Below are positions 46,445 through 55,985 of a DNA stretch of 64,000 nt, one piece after another. The notes beneath the pieces were generated by a model that made no database searches, had not been told where the DNA came from, and was given only the letters and a program-made list of their open reading frames with translations. This DNA comes from Carpediemonas membranifera (lineage: Eukaryota > Fornicata), in the NCBI GenBank assembly GCA_019828565.1, contig JAHDYR010000025.1, positions 310,001 to 374,000 of the forward strand. Reading direction: 5' to 3'. Positions within the stretch are counted from its first letter, which is position 1. Every line of letters begins with the position of its first letter. Position numbers and translations under genes: made by a program.

Positions 46445-46957
46445 ATGGGAACCTACGTGTTGCTCTTTAGAGGCGTGAATGTTGGTGGAAGTAACATCAT
46501 GCCGATGAAAGAGCTAAAGGAGCTTCTCTCTTCTGATTATGAAGTTGTGGGAACGCTTCTTCAGTCTGGAAACGTGGTGGTGAAGGGAGATTACCCGGGA
46601 GAGTCCGTATTAGCCGCAATTAAGGATCATTTTAGATTCAAACCAGCAATGCTTGTCCTCGAACGCGACGAGTTCCTCAAGATCCGTGAGACCAATCCAT
46701 ATTCCGCCGAGAAGGTGGGCAAAGCTGTCCACATCTTCTTTGCAGACAACGACCCCGCCCCCAACAGAGAAAAGCTCGACGCCCTTGCCTCCCCCACCGA
46801 GGAGTATTCCATCATCGGCCGGGCATTCTTCCTCCATGCCCCCGACGGCGTCGGCCGGTCCAAGCTGGCCAAGGGCGCGGAGAAGTGTCTCGGGGTGACT
46901 GTCACCGCGCGGAACATGAACACGGTGAACAAGATAGCGGCCATGCTGGACAAGTGA
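46445..46957 (+). CDS. DUF1697 family protein
   Basis: The 170-residue protein matches DUF1697 end to end: YVLLFRGVNVGGSNIMPMKELKELL, then LLQSGNVVVKGD, a FKPAMLVLERDEF strand, and the C-terminal GRSKLAKGAEK with TARNMNTVNKIAAM. The family is common in bacteria and of unknown biochemical role. Its presence in a eukaryote suggests lateral transfer. No intron or added domain is seen. It is convergent with another bacterial-type gene, the methyltransferase at 47023. Confidence 0.88.
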   Translation: MGTYVLLFRGVNVGGSNIMPMKELKELLSSDYEVVGTLLQSGNVVVKGDYPGESVLAAIKDHFRFKPAMLVLERDEFLKIRETNPYSAEKVGKAVHIFFADNDPAPNREKLDALASPTEEYSIIGRAFFLHAPDGVGRSKLAKGAEKCLGVTVTARNMNTVNKIAAMLDK

Positions 46958-47022
46958 CGGGTGCGAAGGGGGCATGGTTTTCCACCTCAACTGTACGTCA
47001 GCAGCCCGATAGGTAGTAAAGC

Positions 47023-47616
47023 TCATAGTTTACTGAAGTTCGCAGTATAGTTCCTCTCACTACCGAAGATCTTCTTCACCTCGAAAGACCCGCCCGAGCA
47101 CACCAGCTCGGTGAGCTCGGCCGTGCTCAGCTTGTCTGGATCCCCAGCCAACTCGCTGATTGACAGTATCCCGTCCATCTTCATGATCCTGCTGATGTCC
47201 TCGATGTACTTTCTCTGCATGCTGTCCGGCTGGACCTCGCCAATGACAGTCACCATGAACACTCGGTCAAACGACGACTCGGGGAAGTCGAGCCCCGTGC
47301 CGTCTAGCTGAACATAGTCCACATTGGTCAACTTGCGGGCTTCGAGCCTCTTCCTCGCCTTATTGAGCATTGCGGGCTGGAGGTCGGCCAGAGTGAGGTG
47401 ACCGGAGGGGCCGTCAAGCTTTTTCGCAATATGAGTACTGAAATAGCCGGGACCAGGCCCAATTTCGAGCACTCTGTGTCCTGGCTTGAGATCAAGCCGC
47501 TCGATCAGCAACTTCGGCGAGAGGAATATGTTCCTAAGCGGTATGAGAAGCGTAAAGGCGTATTTCGCTGGGAATACCCCTTTCCCTTGGAAGCTTTCTT
47601 CAGTAGAAATGGACAT
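47023..47616 (-). CDS. Class I SAM-dependent methyltransferase, UbiE/Methyltransf_11 type
   Basis: The 197-residue protein has the SAM-binding motif I in HRVLEIGPGPGYFSTHIAKK. An acidic residue at the end of beta2 (LTLADLQPAML), motif II around FPESSFDRVFMVTVIGE, and DISRIMKMDGILSISE complete the set. A short N-terminal segment with LLIPLRNIFLSP resembles prokaryotic family members. The substrate cannot be predicted. Eukaryotic homologues are scarce, so lateral acquisition is plausible. Confidence 0.8.
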   Translation of the reverse strand: MSISTEESFQGKGVFPAKYAFTLLIPLRNIFLSPKLLIERLDLKPGHRVLEIGPGPGYFSTHIAKKLDGPSGHLTLADLQPAMLNKARKRLEARKLTNVDYVQLDGTGLDFPESSFDRVFMVTVIGEVQPDSMQRKYIEDISRIMKMDGILSISELAGDPDKLSTAELTELVCSGGSFEVKKIFGSERNYTANFSKL

Positions 47617-47696
47617 TTCTCTTTGCTTCGTTCACGTCACTATCTGTCAGCGTTTTCGATCTCGAGATGGTCAAAAATAGATGTGACCGTCGGCTA

Positions 47697-48133
47697 GCAG
47701 AAGTCATGGACCGACGCGTCTCAGCCTAGTCAGAGCCGAGTTTCAACCCGACGAGCCCTTCTGGAAGTGATATCCCCCCTCAAAACTTAGACAATGGGTT
47801 GGCATCTGTCGGGTTCGATAAAGGCATCTAGTGGAGACTGTGCCCCGAATGAAACACCAGTGCCCTTTACTTTCAAACTTAGTAGGATTTGTGCCGGATC
47901 AATTGCGACAATTGATCCCGCACCAACAAGTCCACCCACGATACAGGCAAGCCAGGCGCTCTTCATCTCCAAAACTCACACACCACATACACAGGGATAC
48001 CAGCACTACTCTCCCTTATTTACTCCTCATATACTGCTCCTACCTGCATGAAAATGAGTTTAAACCATTTCTACCGCGACATGGTTACTCCTGTGACTTG
48101 GCGACTCAAAGCGCTTCGTTTGTTGTATCTGCA
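47697..48133. promoter_or_regulatory. EF-1alpha upstream region with a long inverted repeat
   Basis: No gene seen. At 47891-47905 and 47909-47923, 15-nt arms with one mismatch surround a CGA loop; the inner 10 bases (GGATCAATTG/CAATTGATCC) pair perfectly. The position, 210 bp before a highly expressed gene, and the shared CAATTGAT core with other upstream sites suggest a regulatory or initiator role. Confidence 0.4.
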
Positions 48134-49456
48134 ATGGGCAAGGAGAAGGCTCACGTTAACCTCGTTGTTATCGGTCACGTCGATGTCGGCAAGTCCACCA
48201 CCACTGGTCACCTTATCTACAAGTGCGGTGGTATCGACAAGCGTACCATCGAGAAGTTCGAGAAGGAGGCCTCCGAGATGGGCAAGGGCTCTTTCAAGTA
48301 CGCCTGGGTTCTTGACAAGCTCAAGGCCGAGCGTGAGCGTGGTATCACCATCGATATCGCCCTCTGGAAGTTCGAGACTGGCAAGTACCACTTCACCATC
48401 ATCGATGCTCCCGGCCACCGTGATTTCATCAAGAACATGATCACCGGCACCTCCCAGGCCGATGTCGCTCTCCTCATCGTCGCCGCTGGCCAGGGTGAGT
48501 TCGAGGCTGGCATCTCCAAGGACGGCCAGACCCGCGAGCACGCTCTTCTCGCCTCCACCCTTGGCGTTAAGCAGATGATCATCGGCATCAACAAGATGGA
48601 TTCCGAGTCCGTCAAGTTCGCCGAGTCCCGCTACAAGGAGATCTCCAAGGAGGTTTCTTCCTTCATCAAGCGCGTTGGCTACAAGCCCGAGGACACTCCC
48701 TTCGTCCCCATCTCCGGCTGGAACGGCGACAACATGCTCGAGCGCTCCTCCAACATGCCCTGGTACAAGGGCCCCACCCTTATCGAGGCCCTCGACCTCG
48801 TCAAGCCCCCCGGTGCGCCCCGTTGACAAGCCCCTCCGCCTCCCCTCCAGGACGTCTACAAGATCGGTGGCATCGGCACTGTGCCCGTTGGCCGTGTTGA
48901 GACCGGTGTCATCAAGCCCGGCATGACCATCTGCTTCGCCCCCGCTATGGTCCGCACTGAGTGCAAGTCCGTCGAGATGCATCACGAGCAGCTCGCCGAG
49001 GCCGTCCCCGGTGACAACGTTGGCTTCAACGTCAAGAACGTCTCCGTCAAGGATGTCAAGCGCGGCATGGTTGCTTCCAACGACAAGGACCACCCCGCCT
49101 GCGAGTGCGCCACCTTCGACGCCCAGGTCATGATCATGAACCACCCCGGCCAGATCCACGCCGGCTACACCCCCGTTCTTGATTGCCACACTGCTCACAT
49201 CGCCGTCAAGTTCTCTGAGCTTCTTCAGAAGATCGACCGCCGTACCGGTAAGGTCCAGGAGGAGAACCCCAAGATGGTCAAGACCGGTGACTCCGTCATC
49301 GCCCGCATGCTCCCCTCCAAGCCCATGTGCGTCGAGTCCTTCACTGAGTACCCCCCTCTCGGCCGTTTCGCCGTCCGTGATATGCGCCAGACCGTCGCTG
49401 TCGGTGTCATCAAGGCCGTCGAGTTCAAGGCTGAGGGCAAGAAGGCCAAGAAGTAA
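48134..49456 (+). CDS. EEF1A: Translation elongation factor 1-alpha, with a compensated double frameshift
   Basis: The GTPase domain is complete: [17 protein letters not shown], and INKMD (here GINKMDSES). The protein continues to ALDLVKPP, then one extra base near 48812 shifts the frame and a TGA follows at 48824. Read in the +1 frame the conserved [11 protein letters not shown] is encoded, and one base missing near 48845 restores the original frame for [19 protein letters not shown] onward. Net length change is zero (440 codons). The factor delivers aminoacyl-tRNA to the ribosome. Either this is one damaged copy of a multicopy gene or both indels are sequence errors. Confidence 0.9.
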
Positions 49457-49521
49457 GTGGAGTTAAATCCGCTTGGTAAATTTTGAGGCAGTCTGATGTT
49501 TGTTGGGAGCCTGATGTCCGC

Positions 49522-50442
49522 ATGGCTAATGCTGCCAATGGTCAGGTAGCAAGCATATCATCATCCCGAGCGGTAGCTACAGAGCCACGACCACTTCGAC
49601 CGGAGCTGCGAAATTTTTTGCAAATTCTGAAGAGAGCAGCCATGTCGAGGATGCTAACTCCTGCTGTCCAGCTCGAGCTTTTATTCGACTTTCTTGGCAT
49701 AAAGCCATCAAGCATGGAGCTGATTGAGCAATTGCGTTCTGTGTGCCTCTTGGTTGTCGCTATTTCTTCCCTCGCCCATTTATACCGTCTGGCCATGCGT
49801 ATCACAGCACACACGAAGGCAAAGTCCAGGTTCATTCCACGCGTGTACAATGACCAGTTCTTCGCTATCCTCGTCCTTTCCGTTCTGATGCTTCAGTGGA
49901 TCACCCTCGTCGGCACGGTCTCCGCCAAGAACGCCGACGTTGCCGCTATCTCCGCCAGCCCGCACGTAGTTGCCACATACTACGTTGCCGTCTGCGCCGT
50001 CATCTACCGCGCCCTGACGAACACGAGCAGGTCGCTGGTACGCCTTCTTCTCGATTATGGGCTTGTTGCCCTGTACATCGCCGGCCTAGTCGCGATTCCC
50101 ACTCGCCGTGTAACATTCATGCTCATCAGCGGCGTCCTGCTCCACGTCTACGCGGTGCTACTCGTCCGCGGCATGATGCTGATGAAGACGACCCCGGTTG
50201 GTCGCAACCTGAAGAGCAAGCCCCAGTCATCCCCCAAGATCCCCGAGACACCCGAAGAGAAGAAGCCAGAAGATAGGAAGCCCGAGGAGCTCGAGACAAC
50301 AGAGTCACCTGAGGAGACGAGCGCCGAGTCGAAGCCCACGACGCCCAAGGGCCGCCGCCCTCTGAAGTGGAACCCGCCCGACAGCCCCGCCCATAGCACG
50401 CGGTCGAAGTCGAAGCTCTCGCAGTCGACGACAGTTGAATAG
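49522..50442 (+). CDS. Multi-pass membrane protein with a charged tail, unknown
   Basis: The 306-residue protein starts at MANAANGQVAS. Five hydrophobic segments lie between residues 65 and 220, including SVCLLVVAISSLAHLY, FFAILVLSVLMLQWITLVG, VVATYYVAVCAVIYRAL, and LLLDYGLVALYIAGLVAIP. The C-terminal 90 residues are low-complexity, rich in Lys, Pro, Glu and Ser (KPQSSPKIPETPEEKKPEDRK), and probably cytosolic. No family is recognised. It follows EF-1alpha by 65 bp. Confidence 0.55.
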   Translation: MANAANGQVASISSSRAVATEPRPLRPELRNFLQILKRAAMSRMLTPAVQLELLFDFLGIKPSSMELIEQLRSVCLLVVAISSLAHLYRLAMRITAHTKAKSRFIPRVYNDQFFAILVLSVLMLQWITLVGTVSAKNADVAAISASPHVVATYYVAVCAVIYRALTNTSRSLVRLLLDYGLVALYIAGLVAIPTRRVTFMLISGVLLHVYAVLLVRGMMLMKTTPVGRNLKSKPQSSPKIPETPEEKKPEDRKPEELETTESPEETSAESKPTTPKGRRPLKWNPPDSPAHSTRSKSKLSQSTTVE

Positions 50443-50513
50443 GCCCTCGACTTGGCGGTATACATAAATTTCAGCAGCTTAATTCTTATCCGCATTTTAT
50501 GGTCAGGCGATGA

Positions 50514-53500
50514 TCAATCGCGGCCCCGCTCGGCGTTGTTGATGTCGTCCAGCGCGCCCTTTGTGAACCTGTTGATCGTGTGGTACAGCTGGTCGGCGGC
50601 CTCGCCGATGGCCGGATCGCGGTCCCTCAGCATCTGATCAAGAGATCCGATCTTGTTGGCGTCGTCCACAAGGGCGTCGATGCCGTTGTCGCCGACCTTC
50701 TCGTAAACGGCGTTGAGAGCAACCAGCGCAGTGATTCGGATCTTGTGCTCGATCTTGGAATCTTCTGCCGTATCCCACAGCATCTCCAGTGCCCTCTGGC
50801 ACACGTCAGTGTCGCCCTGGGCCATGAAGGCAGCCCCCATTGCCCCGAGCAGCGCGATGAGGGGCCGCGAGTAGAACTCGTCGTCGGGTATGATGCGCGG
50901 CTCGGCAACCAGCGAGAACGCCGCGGTGACGATGGAGGGGTGCTCCTCGACGTCGAACCAGGCCGCCTCATCGACGGTGAAGGCCGCCGTGAGCATTGGG
51001 ATGAATCGGCCGAGGATGGCGACCGCAGCTTCGTCAGGGTAGAGGTCGGTGTCAACGCAAGAGTCGAGCGCGTCGGCGACACGGCCAAGGAGCCTGCCCA
51101 TGTTGGCCGTGGCGGCAGTCTGGAGCCCCGAACAGACCTGGGTCAGGACGTCGCAGGCCTTGGCCACGCGGGACTCGACCAGCGGGGACCTGGGGGCGGC
51201 GGGGGTGAAGGCCCACTCGCCGAGGGAGGTCATGTGCGTCCTGAGCATCTTCACGGAGCTCTTGTGCAGGAGCGCGACTACGGTGGACGCCGCGAGCTCG
51301 AAGTCCGCATCGGCCGCGTGCTCGAGCTGCTTCAAAAGGAGTGCAAAGAGCTCCCGCTGGTACGCGCCGCCGGGTGACGCGACAGCAACAGCGCTGGCCA
51401 TTACCTCTGAGAGGCTGGCCATGGTGGAGGTGAGGCCCGCGGACCAGAGAGCATCCTCGGCATTGGAGCAGGCTGGTACGATAAACCGCATGGGTGAGAG
51501 TCGCCCGATGAGGCGGAACAGCGGCGTCTTGGTCGGCGTGACGGCGGCCAGCTGGGTTGAGAGGGCGATGACGTCCCCGAACTTGGAGAAGGAGCAGAGG
51601 TAAGGCGTCAGACGCTGGGCAATCGCGGTGAGGGCCTCGAGGGCAGCGTCAACGACCGCGGCATCGGGCTTGTCCATGTTCAGCTCGGCCGTGCCGCGAA
51701 CGAGGATGGCGTCGACGAGCTGGTTGAGCGTCGGGCACAGCTGCATGGCGAGCGGGCCGGCCAGCGCCGCGAGGGTGACCATGGCGCCGGACGCCACGGC
51801 CGGGCTGGTGTGGGCGATCAGGTGGGGCAGGGGGCCGATGACGGGGCTGAACGGCTCGGGGCAGGAGGCGGCGAAGGCCCTGGCGACAGAGTGGACGACA
51901 ACGAGGGCGGTCTGGAGAATGGTAGTGTCGGCGTCCTCGAGCTCCAGCAGCGGCGTGAGGCCACTGACAATCAGGACGACGGCGGGAAGGTCCGCGTCCG
52001 AGAGCTCACCGTGGACGGCCAGGCGGTGAGTGAACACGGAGAGCGAGGCCCGCAGCAGGGCTGGGTCCTTGCTCTGCAGGAGACCCCCCGCGAGCCCGGT
52101 GAAGGCCGTGAGCGGCAGGGCAGTGGCCCCGACGAGGGCGAACTCCTTGCTGGCCGCGGCGACCTGGGGTGCGGGCGAGCAGGCGAGGTGGATGGCGTCG
52201 CCGACGACGGGGGCGAGAGCCTCGGGGTCGACCGGGACAGCGATGGCGTCCGTGGCGATGGCGATGAGGGCGGGAGCCATCGTCGTGTCCGCTTCGAGGG
52301 CGGCGACGAGGGCACAGCCAGGAGTGGGGCGGGCGAGGGCGTCGAACACGGTGCGGGCGAGGGCGATGGCGGCCTCGGGGGCCATGTCGTGGAGGTACAG
52401 GCCGGCCAGCCCCGCGTCGTGCTTGCGGACGGCGTGCAGGAGGTGCACGTGCGTCGGCAGAGGGCAGTTTTCAGCAATGGCGCCCAGTATAGTAGAGGCG
52501 TCGGCCAGGTCGGGCACGAACGCAGCTGCCAGGGCTTGTGCGAGGTCGGGTGTGAAGCGGGCGGGCATCGCGGCACCGATCGTCGCGGCCATGGCCCTGC
52601 TGGCGCCAGAGAGACGGGGGAACGAGAGCCAGTCCGATACGGGGACGAGGGCGGCGAGGAGGGGCGCGATGATGGAGTTCACGGCCATCGGCCCGAGCTC
52701 TTCGACCGCAGCGGCCAGCGAGGGGGCGAACGTGGCTACGACGGCGTACACCGCGGGCAGCTCCGGGACGGGGATGTTGGACGCCGACTGGGCGATCGCC
52801 TGGAGCAGGCTATGGGGCATGGCGGCGGGTGCGACGTGGAGCCCGTGCGCTGGGTCTGCGAGGCCCTCGATGGCGATGAGTGCGGCTGCTGCGGGGACGT
52901 CGGGGTGCTCGGCCTTGGATGCGGCGACGGTGGCGTCGACCAGAGTCTTGAGGACGACGATTGGGCGATCAGTCGAGGCCCAGGGCCCGTGTCTGGCGGC
53001 GAGGAGGTGCGCCATGGCAGCCGTGAGGCGCGTGCCGACGGGGACTTCTGTGGAGGCGAGGATGACGGCCTGCTGATCGACTGGGAGTGTCAGCGCGGCC
53101 TCGAGACTGCCGCTGAGGTCGACCTCGGCGAGGAGCAGCTCCACTTGTGGGGACAGGGGCCCCTGGGCGAGCCGAGAGAGCAGCCCGACACCGGACGTGG
53201 CGATGTAGGAGGACGCCAGGGGCTTCAGGGCAGCAACGAGCCGCTCGGCTGAGGCCAGAGTCGGGGCGGGGCAGTCGGGCAGGGCGAGGGCGTCCAGGGC
53301 CTCCGCTGCGAGGGCTGGGGCGCCCCTGGTGGCGAGCACGGCCTCTGCGGCGGGCACCCATGAGTCGAAGCGGCCGGCGTACCAGCAGACCTTGCTGTCG
53401 ACCGTCTTCGGGGCGAGGGACGCGGCCTGGGCGATGAGGGCGGGGGTGGAGGGGAACGCGACGTCCGGGGTGACCATGTCCGAGATCTTCTTAAACATCG

Positions 53501-55688
53501 TCCCGAGGGGGCTGGGGAGGGCATTGAATGACGCACACAGGGGCTGCACCGCGGCGATGTCGGCCGCACCAATGATGCCTGCGATGCCTGCAAGGTCGCC
53601 CGTCGTGTTGCCGGCCTTGGACTTACGGATGGCCTTGACGCCGGCGTCCGCGAAGGCAGCGACGAGGCCGACCAGTCCAGGGTTGGGGGTCGTGGCGGCC
53701 GTCAGAGCTGTGATCTGGGACCACGTGTCCTGGCGAGCAGCGGCCGTCATGGCACCTATGACAGAGAGGACGTCCCCGGCAACGGCGAGGGTGGGGATTG
53801 CCTTGGCGAGGGCGGTCGGGCACTTGAGCACGGTCTCGAGGAGGACAGGGCCGACAGTAGTGGTCGATACGTACTGGACGGCGTTCGCCCAGGCCTGGGT
53901 CGACTCGGGGGCGGCGAGGAGGCGGGCGGCGATCGTCTGCCGGACGTCCTCGGCCATGCCAAAGACAGGCCCGACCAGACCGGCCGAGACGGCGTCCAGG
54001 GCTGCGGTGTCCGGGTCGGGCTGCTCCCCGCGGCCCCAGGCAGCGATGGCACAGGCGGCCTGGGCTTCGACCGAACCGGCGACAGCTGCCAGCATGGCGA
54101 TGAGCGCGTCCACAGCCTCTGAGTATGGCACGTGGGCTGCGTTGGCCCTCGTCGACATGGCCTTCAGGACCGTGCTGGGGACGGTGGGATCGTGCGCCAT
54201 CGCCTCGACGGCCTGGGCGACCACGGCGGTGAACCGGGCGAAGAGGACCGGGTCCTGTTCGGCCCAGGCGGCGGCCGCGAGGTCGGGGAGGGCCCTGCCC
54301 ATGTCGTCTGCCACGGACCGGGGGCCCTCGGCAGCGGCGGCGGCAGAGAAGTAGCCCTCGACCATGGACAGGGCGGTCTCCCGCACGCCCTTGGGGTTCG
54401 CAGGCGTCAGGGCGACGAGGACGGTGGCCCGTCCGCCCGGGACATCCATGGAGGCCGCCGTCAGGGGCACGAGGCCGTAGTCAAGCCTCAGAAGCGTGTC
54501 CAGGCGGCCCGTGATGTCGTCCAGGGCGCGGGCAGCGACGAGGCCGGGGTCCTCGTGGTGGATGGTGCCGGCCAGGTCCGCGAGGGCGAGGTCGGCCCCC
54601 CCCTCGGTCGACCCGACGAGAATGGCGAGCAGCTCCTCCTTGAGACGGATGCTAGCCGCGTGTGCGCTGACCACGGGCACGAGGCTGCGGAGCAGGGGCC
54701 CCGCATGGGCGGCGGCACCGGCCTTGGCCAGGGCGAGGGTGAGCGGGACCGGTTGCTTCTGGGCCGCGAGGGGAGCCAGGTCGACTGCGGACCACGGGGC
54801 AAGGTCGTCGGCCGCAGCAGCAGCGGCAGCAGCGCTGTTACCGGCGGCGATGATGTTGGCGACGGCGATGGCAGTAGACGCCGTGGCGGGGAATGTTTGG
54901 GCGAGCTGGCCGAGCGTGCGGATGAAGTGGCGAGCGGTGGTGGACTCAGCGTCATCCACGCCGCCCAGCATGCCCTGGTTGGAAGCATGGGCCAGGAGGA
55001 GCATGGCCGCGGCCCTATAATGCGCCGACGAATGCTGCAGGAACATCTCGATAAACTGGAGGTAGTGGGGCCGGATGCGGGGCCGGATGTGGTCCTTGGC
55101 GCGCTCCGTGCACTCCACCAACCCGACGGTGAGGAGGTTCAGGTGGGGCCGGGAGAAACCAGTGGGGCCGAGGGCGAGCAGCGCGTCAACCCACCGCCGG
55201 AGAGGGGTGAAGAGGGCAGGATTCTGGATGAAGGGACGCAGGAGAGACGCCCTGGCCACGCCCTTGCCGTCTGCCGCCTGGGCCGTGACGGTGGCGAGGG
55301 GTGCCCAGGAGCCGAGGGACTCGGGCGGAATGGTCGCCACAAGGTCGACAAACATGCGGGTGTCGTGGTAAGGGATGGACGCGGCGATGAGGGAGTCCAC
55401 GCAGTAGACGTTGGCCTTGAAGCGGCGGATGAGCCAGCAGAGAGTCTTCTGGAATGAAGGCTGGAGGCCAAAGCGGCTCACAAGACGCAAAAAATCTGTA
55501 ATCCTGTCATCAATGTCATTCTCATCGTCATTGAGCAGATCCCTGTTGATTTCCCGGCTTGCTTCGTCAAACAAGGTGCTGAACGCTTCAAGACGGCTGT
55601 CATCGCTGGTAGCTACTAGCTCGCTAAAGCCAGACGCGCCATGATCGTATGCAACGTTCAATGACTCCTGAGGAGCGTTGCGAAGCAT
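50514..55688 (-). CDS. UTP10: U3 small nucleolar RNA-associated protein 10 (HEATR1/UTP10)
   Basis: The 1,724-residue protein is a long array of HEAT-like helical pairs, unusually rich in Ala. The N-terminal block is diagnostic: DIDDRITDFLRLVSRF, then KTLCWLIRRFKANVYCVDSL and IPYHDTRMFVDLV, matching UTP10/HEATR1. The C-terminus (residues 1580-1720; RPLIALLGAMGAAF; DALVDDANKIGSLDQML) fits the BP28CT region. UTP10 is part of the t-UTP subcomplex that links rRNA transcription with small-subunit processing. The length is shorter than the human protein (over 2,100). The gene is uninterrupted. Confidence 0.85.
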   Translation of the reverse strand: MLRNAPQESLNVAYDHGASGFSELVATSDDSRLEAFSTLFDEASREINRDLLNDDENDIDDRITDFLRLVSRFGLQPSFQKTLCWLIRRFKANVYCVDSLIAASIPYHDTRMFVDLVATIPPESLGSWAPLATVTAQAADGKGVARASLLRPFIQNPALFTPLRRWVDALLALGPTGFSRPHLNLLTVGLVECTERAKDHIRPRIRPHYLQFIEMFLQHSSAHYRAAAMLLLAHASNQGMLGGVDDAESTTARHFIRTLGQLAQTFPATASTAIAVANIIAAGNSAAAAAAAADDLAPWSAVDLAPLAAQKQPVPLTLALAKAGAAAHAGPLLRSLVPVVSAHAASIRLKEELLAILVGSTEGGADLALADLAGTIHHEDPGLVAARALDDITGRLDTLLRLDYGLVPLTAASMDVPGGRATVLVALTPANPKGVRETALSMVEGYFSAAAAAEGPRSVADDMGRALPDLAAAAWAEQDPVLFARFTAVVAQAVEAMAHDPTVPSTVLKAMSTRANAAHVPYSEAVDALIAMLAAVAGSVEAQAACAIAAWGRGEQPDPDTAALDAVSAGLVGPVFGMAEDVRQTIAARLLAAPESTQAWANAVQYVSTTTVGPVLLETVLKCPTALAKAIPTLAVAGDVLSVIGAMTAAARQDTWSQITALTAATTPNPGLVGLVAAFADAGVKAIRKSKAGNTTGDLAGIAGIIGAADIAAVQPLCASFNALPSPLGTMFKKISDMVTPDVAFPSTPALIAQAASLAPKTVDSKVCWYAGRFDSWVPAAEAVLATRGAPALAAEALDALALPDCPAPTLASAERLVAALKPLASSYIATSGVGLLSRLAQGPLSPQVELLLAEVDLSGSLEAALTLPVDQQAVILASTEVPVGTRLTAAMAHLLAARHGPWASTDRPIVVLKTLVDATVAASKAEHPDVPAAAALIAIEGLADPAHGLHVAPAAMPHSLLQAIAQSASNIPVPELPAVYAVVATFAPSLAAAVEELGPMAVNSIIAPLLAALVPVSDWLSFPRLSGASRAMAATIGAAMPARFTPDLAQALAAAFVPDLADASTILGAIAENCPLPTHVHLLHAVRKHDAGLAGLYLHDMAPEAAIALARTVFDALARPTPGCALVAALEADTTMAPALIAIATDAIAVPVDPEALAPVVGDAIHLACSPAPQVAAASKEFALVGATALPLTAFTGLAGGLLQSKDPALLRASLSVFTHRLAVHGELSDADLPAVVLIVSGLTPLLELEDADTTILQTALVVVHSVARAFAASCPEPFSPVIGPLPHLIAHTSPAVASGAMVTLAALAGPLAMQLCPTLNQLVDAILVRGTAELNMDKPDAAVVDAALEALTAIAQRLTPYLCSFSKFGDVIALSTQLAAVTPTKTPLFRLIGRLSPMRFIVPACSNAEDALWSAGLTSTMASLSEVMASAVAVASPGGAYQRELFALLLKQLEHAADADFELAASTVVALLHKSSVKMLRTHMTSLGEWAFTPAAPRSPLVESRVAKACDVLTQVCSGLQTAATANMGRLLGRVADALDSCVDTDLYPDEAAVAILGRFIPMLTAAFTVDEAAWFDVEEHPSIVTAAFSLVAEPRIIPDDEFYSRPLIALLGAMGAAFMAQGDTDVCQRALEMLWDTAEDSKIEHKIRITALVALNAVYEKVGDNGIDALVDDANKIGSLDQMLRDRDPAIGEAADQLYHTINRFTKGALDDINNAERGRD

Positions 55689-55985
55689 CGTCTTGCGTTC
55701 TCCAAATCACATTTACGCAATCCCACGTAATTCAGCCATGCCCAACCCTACCAACCCGAATGACACGCGTTGTACGTGCAATAACACTACTTTCATAGAT
55801 GGGGCGGGTTCCCGTCGCGAGAGGCCCAAGACTCGCCATAAATCAGCCGATTCAACACTGGCAACTCAGAATCAGAAAATCCATTCATCAATACGACCGC
55901 TAGAGAAGCTGTGGGCGCCACCTAGGGTCACTTGACTGCGGGCGGCCGACCCCCAAATTCCAGCAGAGAAGCAAGCAAACAAAAC

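Noticed and set aside
48811..48850. Possible 38-39-nt intron in EF-1alpha
   Set aside because: It has GT and AG ends, but the acceptor is CCTCCAG and not TTACNNAG. The enclosed bases encode the conserved [11 protein letters not shown] segment in the +1 frame.
48071..49198. 375-codon minus-strand ORF opposite EF-1alpha
   Set aside because: It is an antisense open frame caused by strong codon bias in EF-1alpha and has no independent features.
51810..53252. 480-codon plus-strand ORF opposite UTP10, and other long plus-strand ORFs between 51.0 and 55.5 kb
   Set aside because: They are antisense shadows of the GC-rich, Ala-rich UTP10 coding frame. Their translations are low-complexity Gly/Arg/Glu and match no family.
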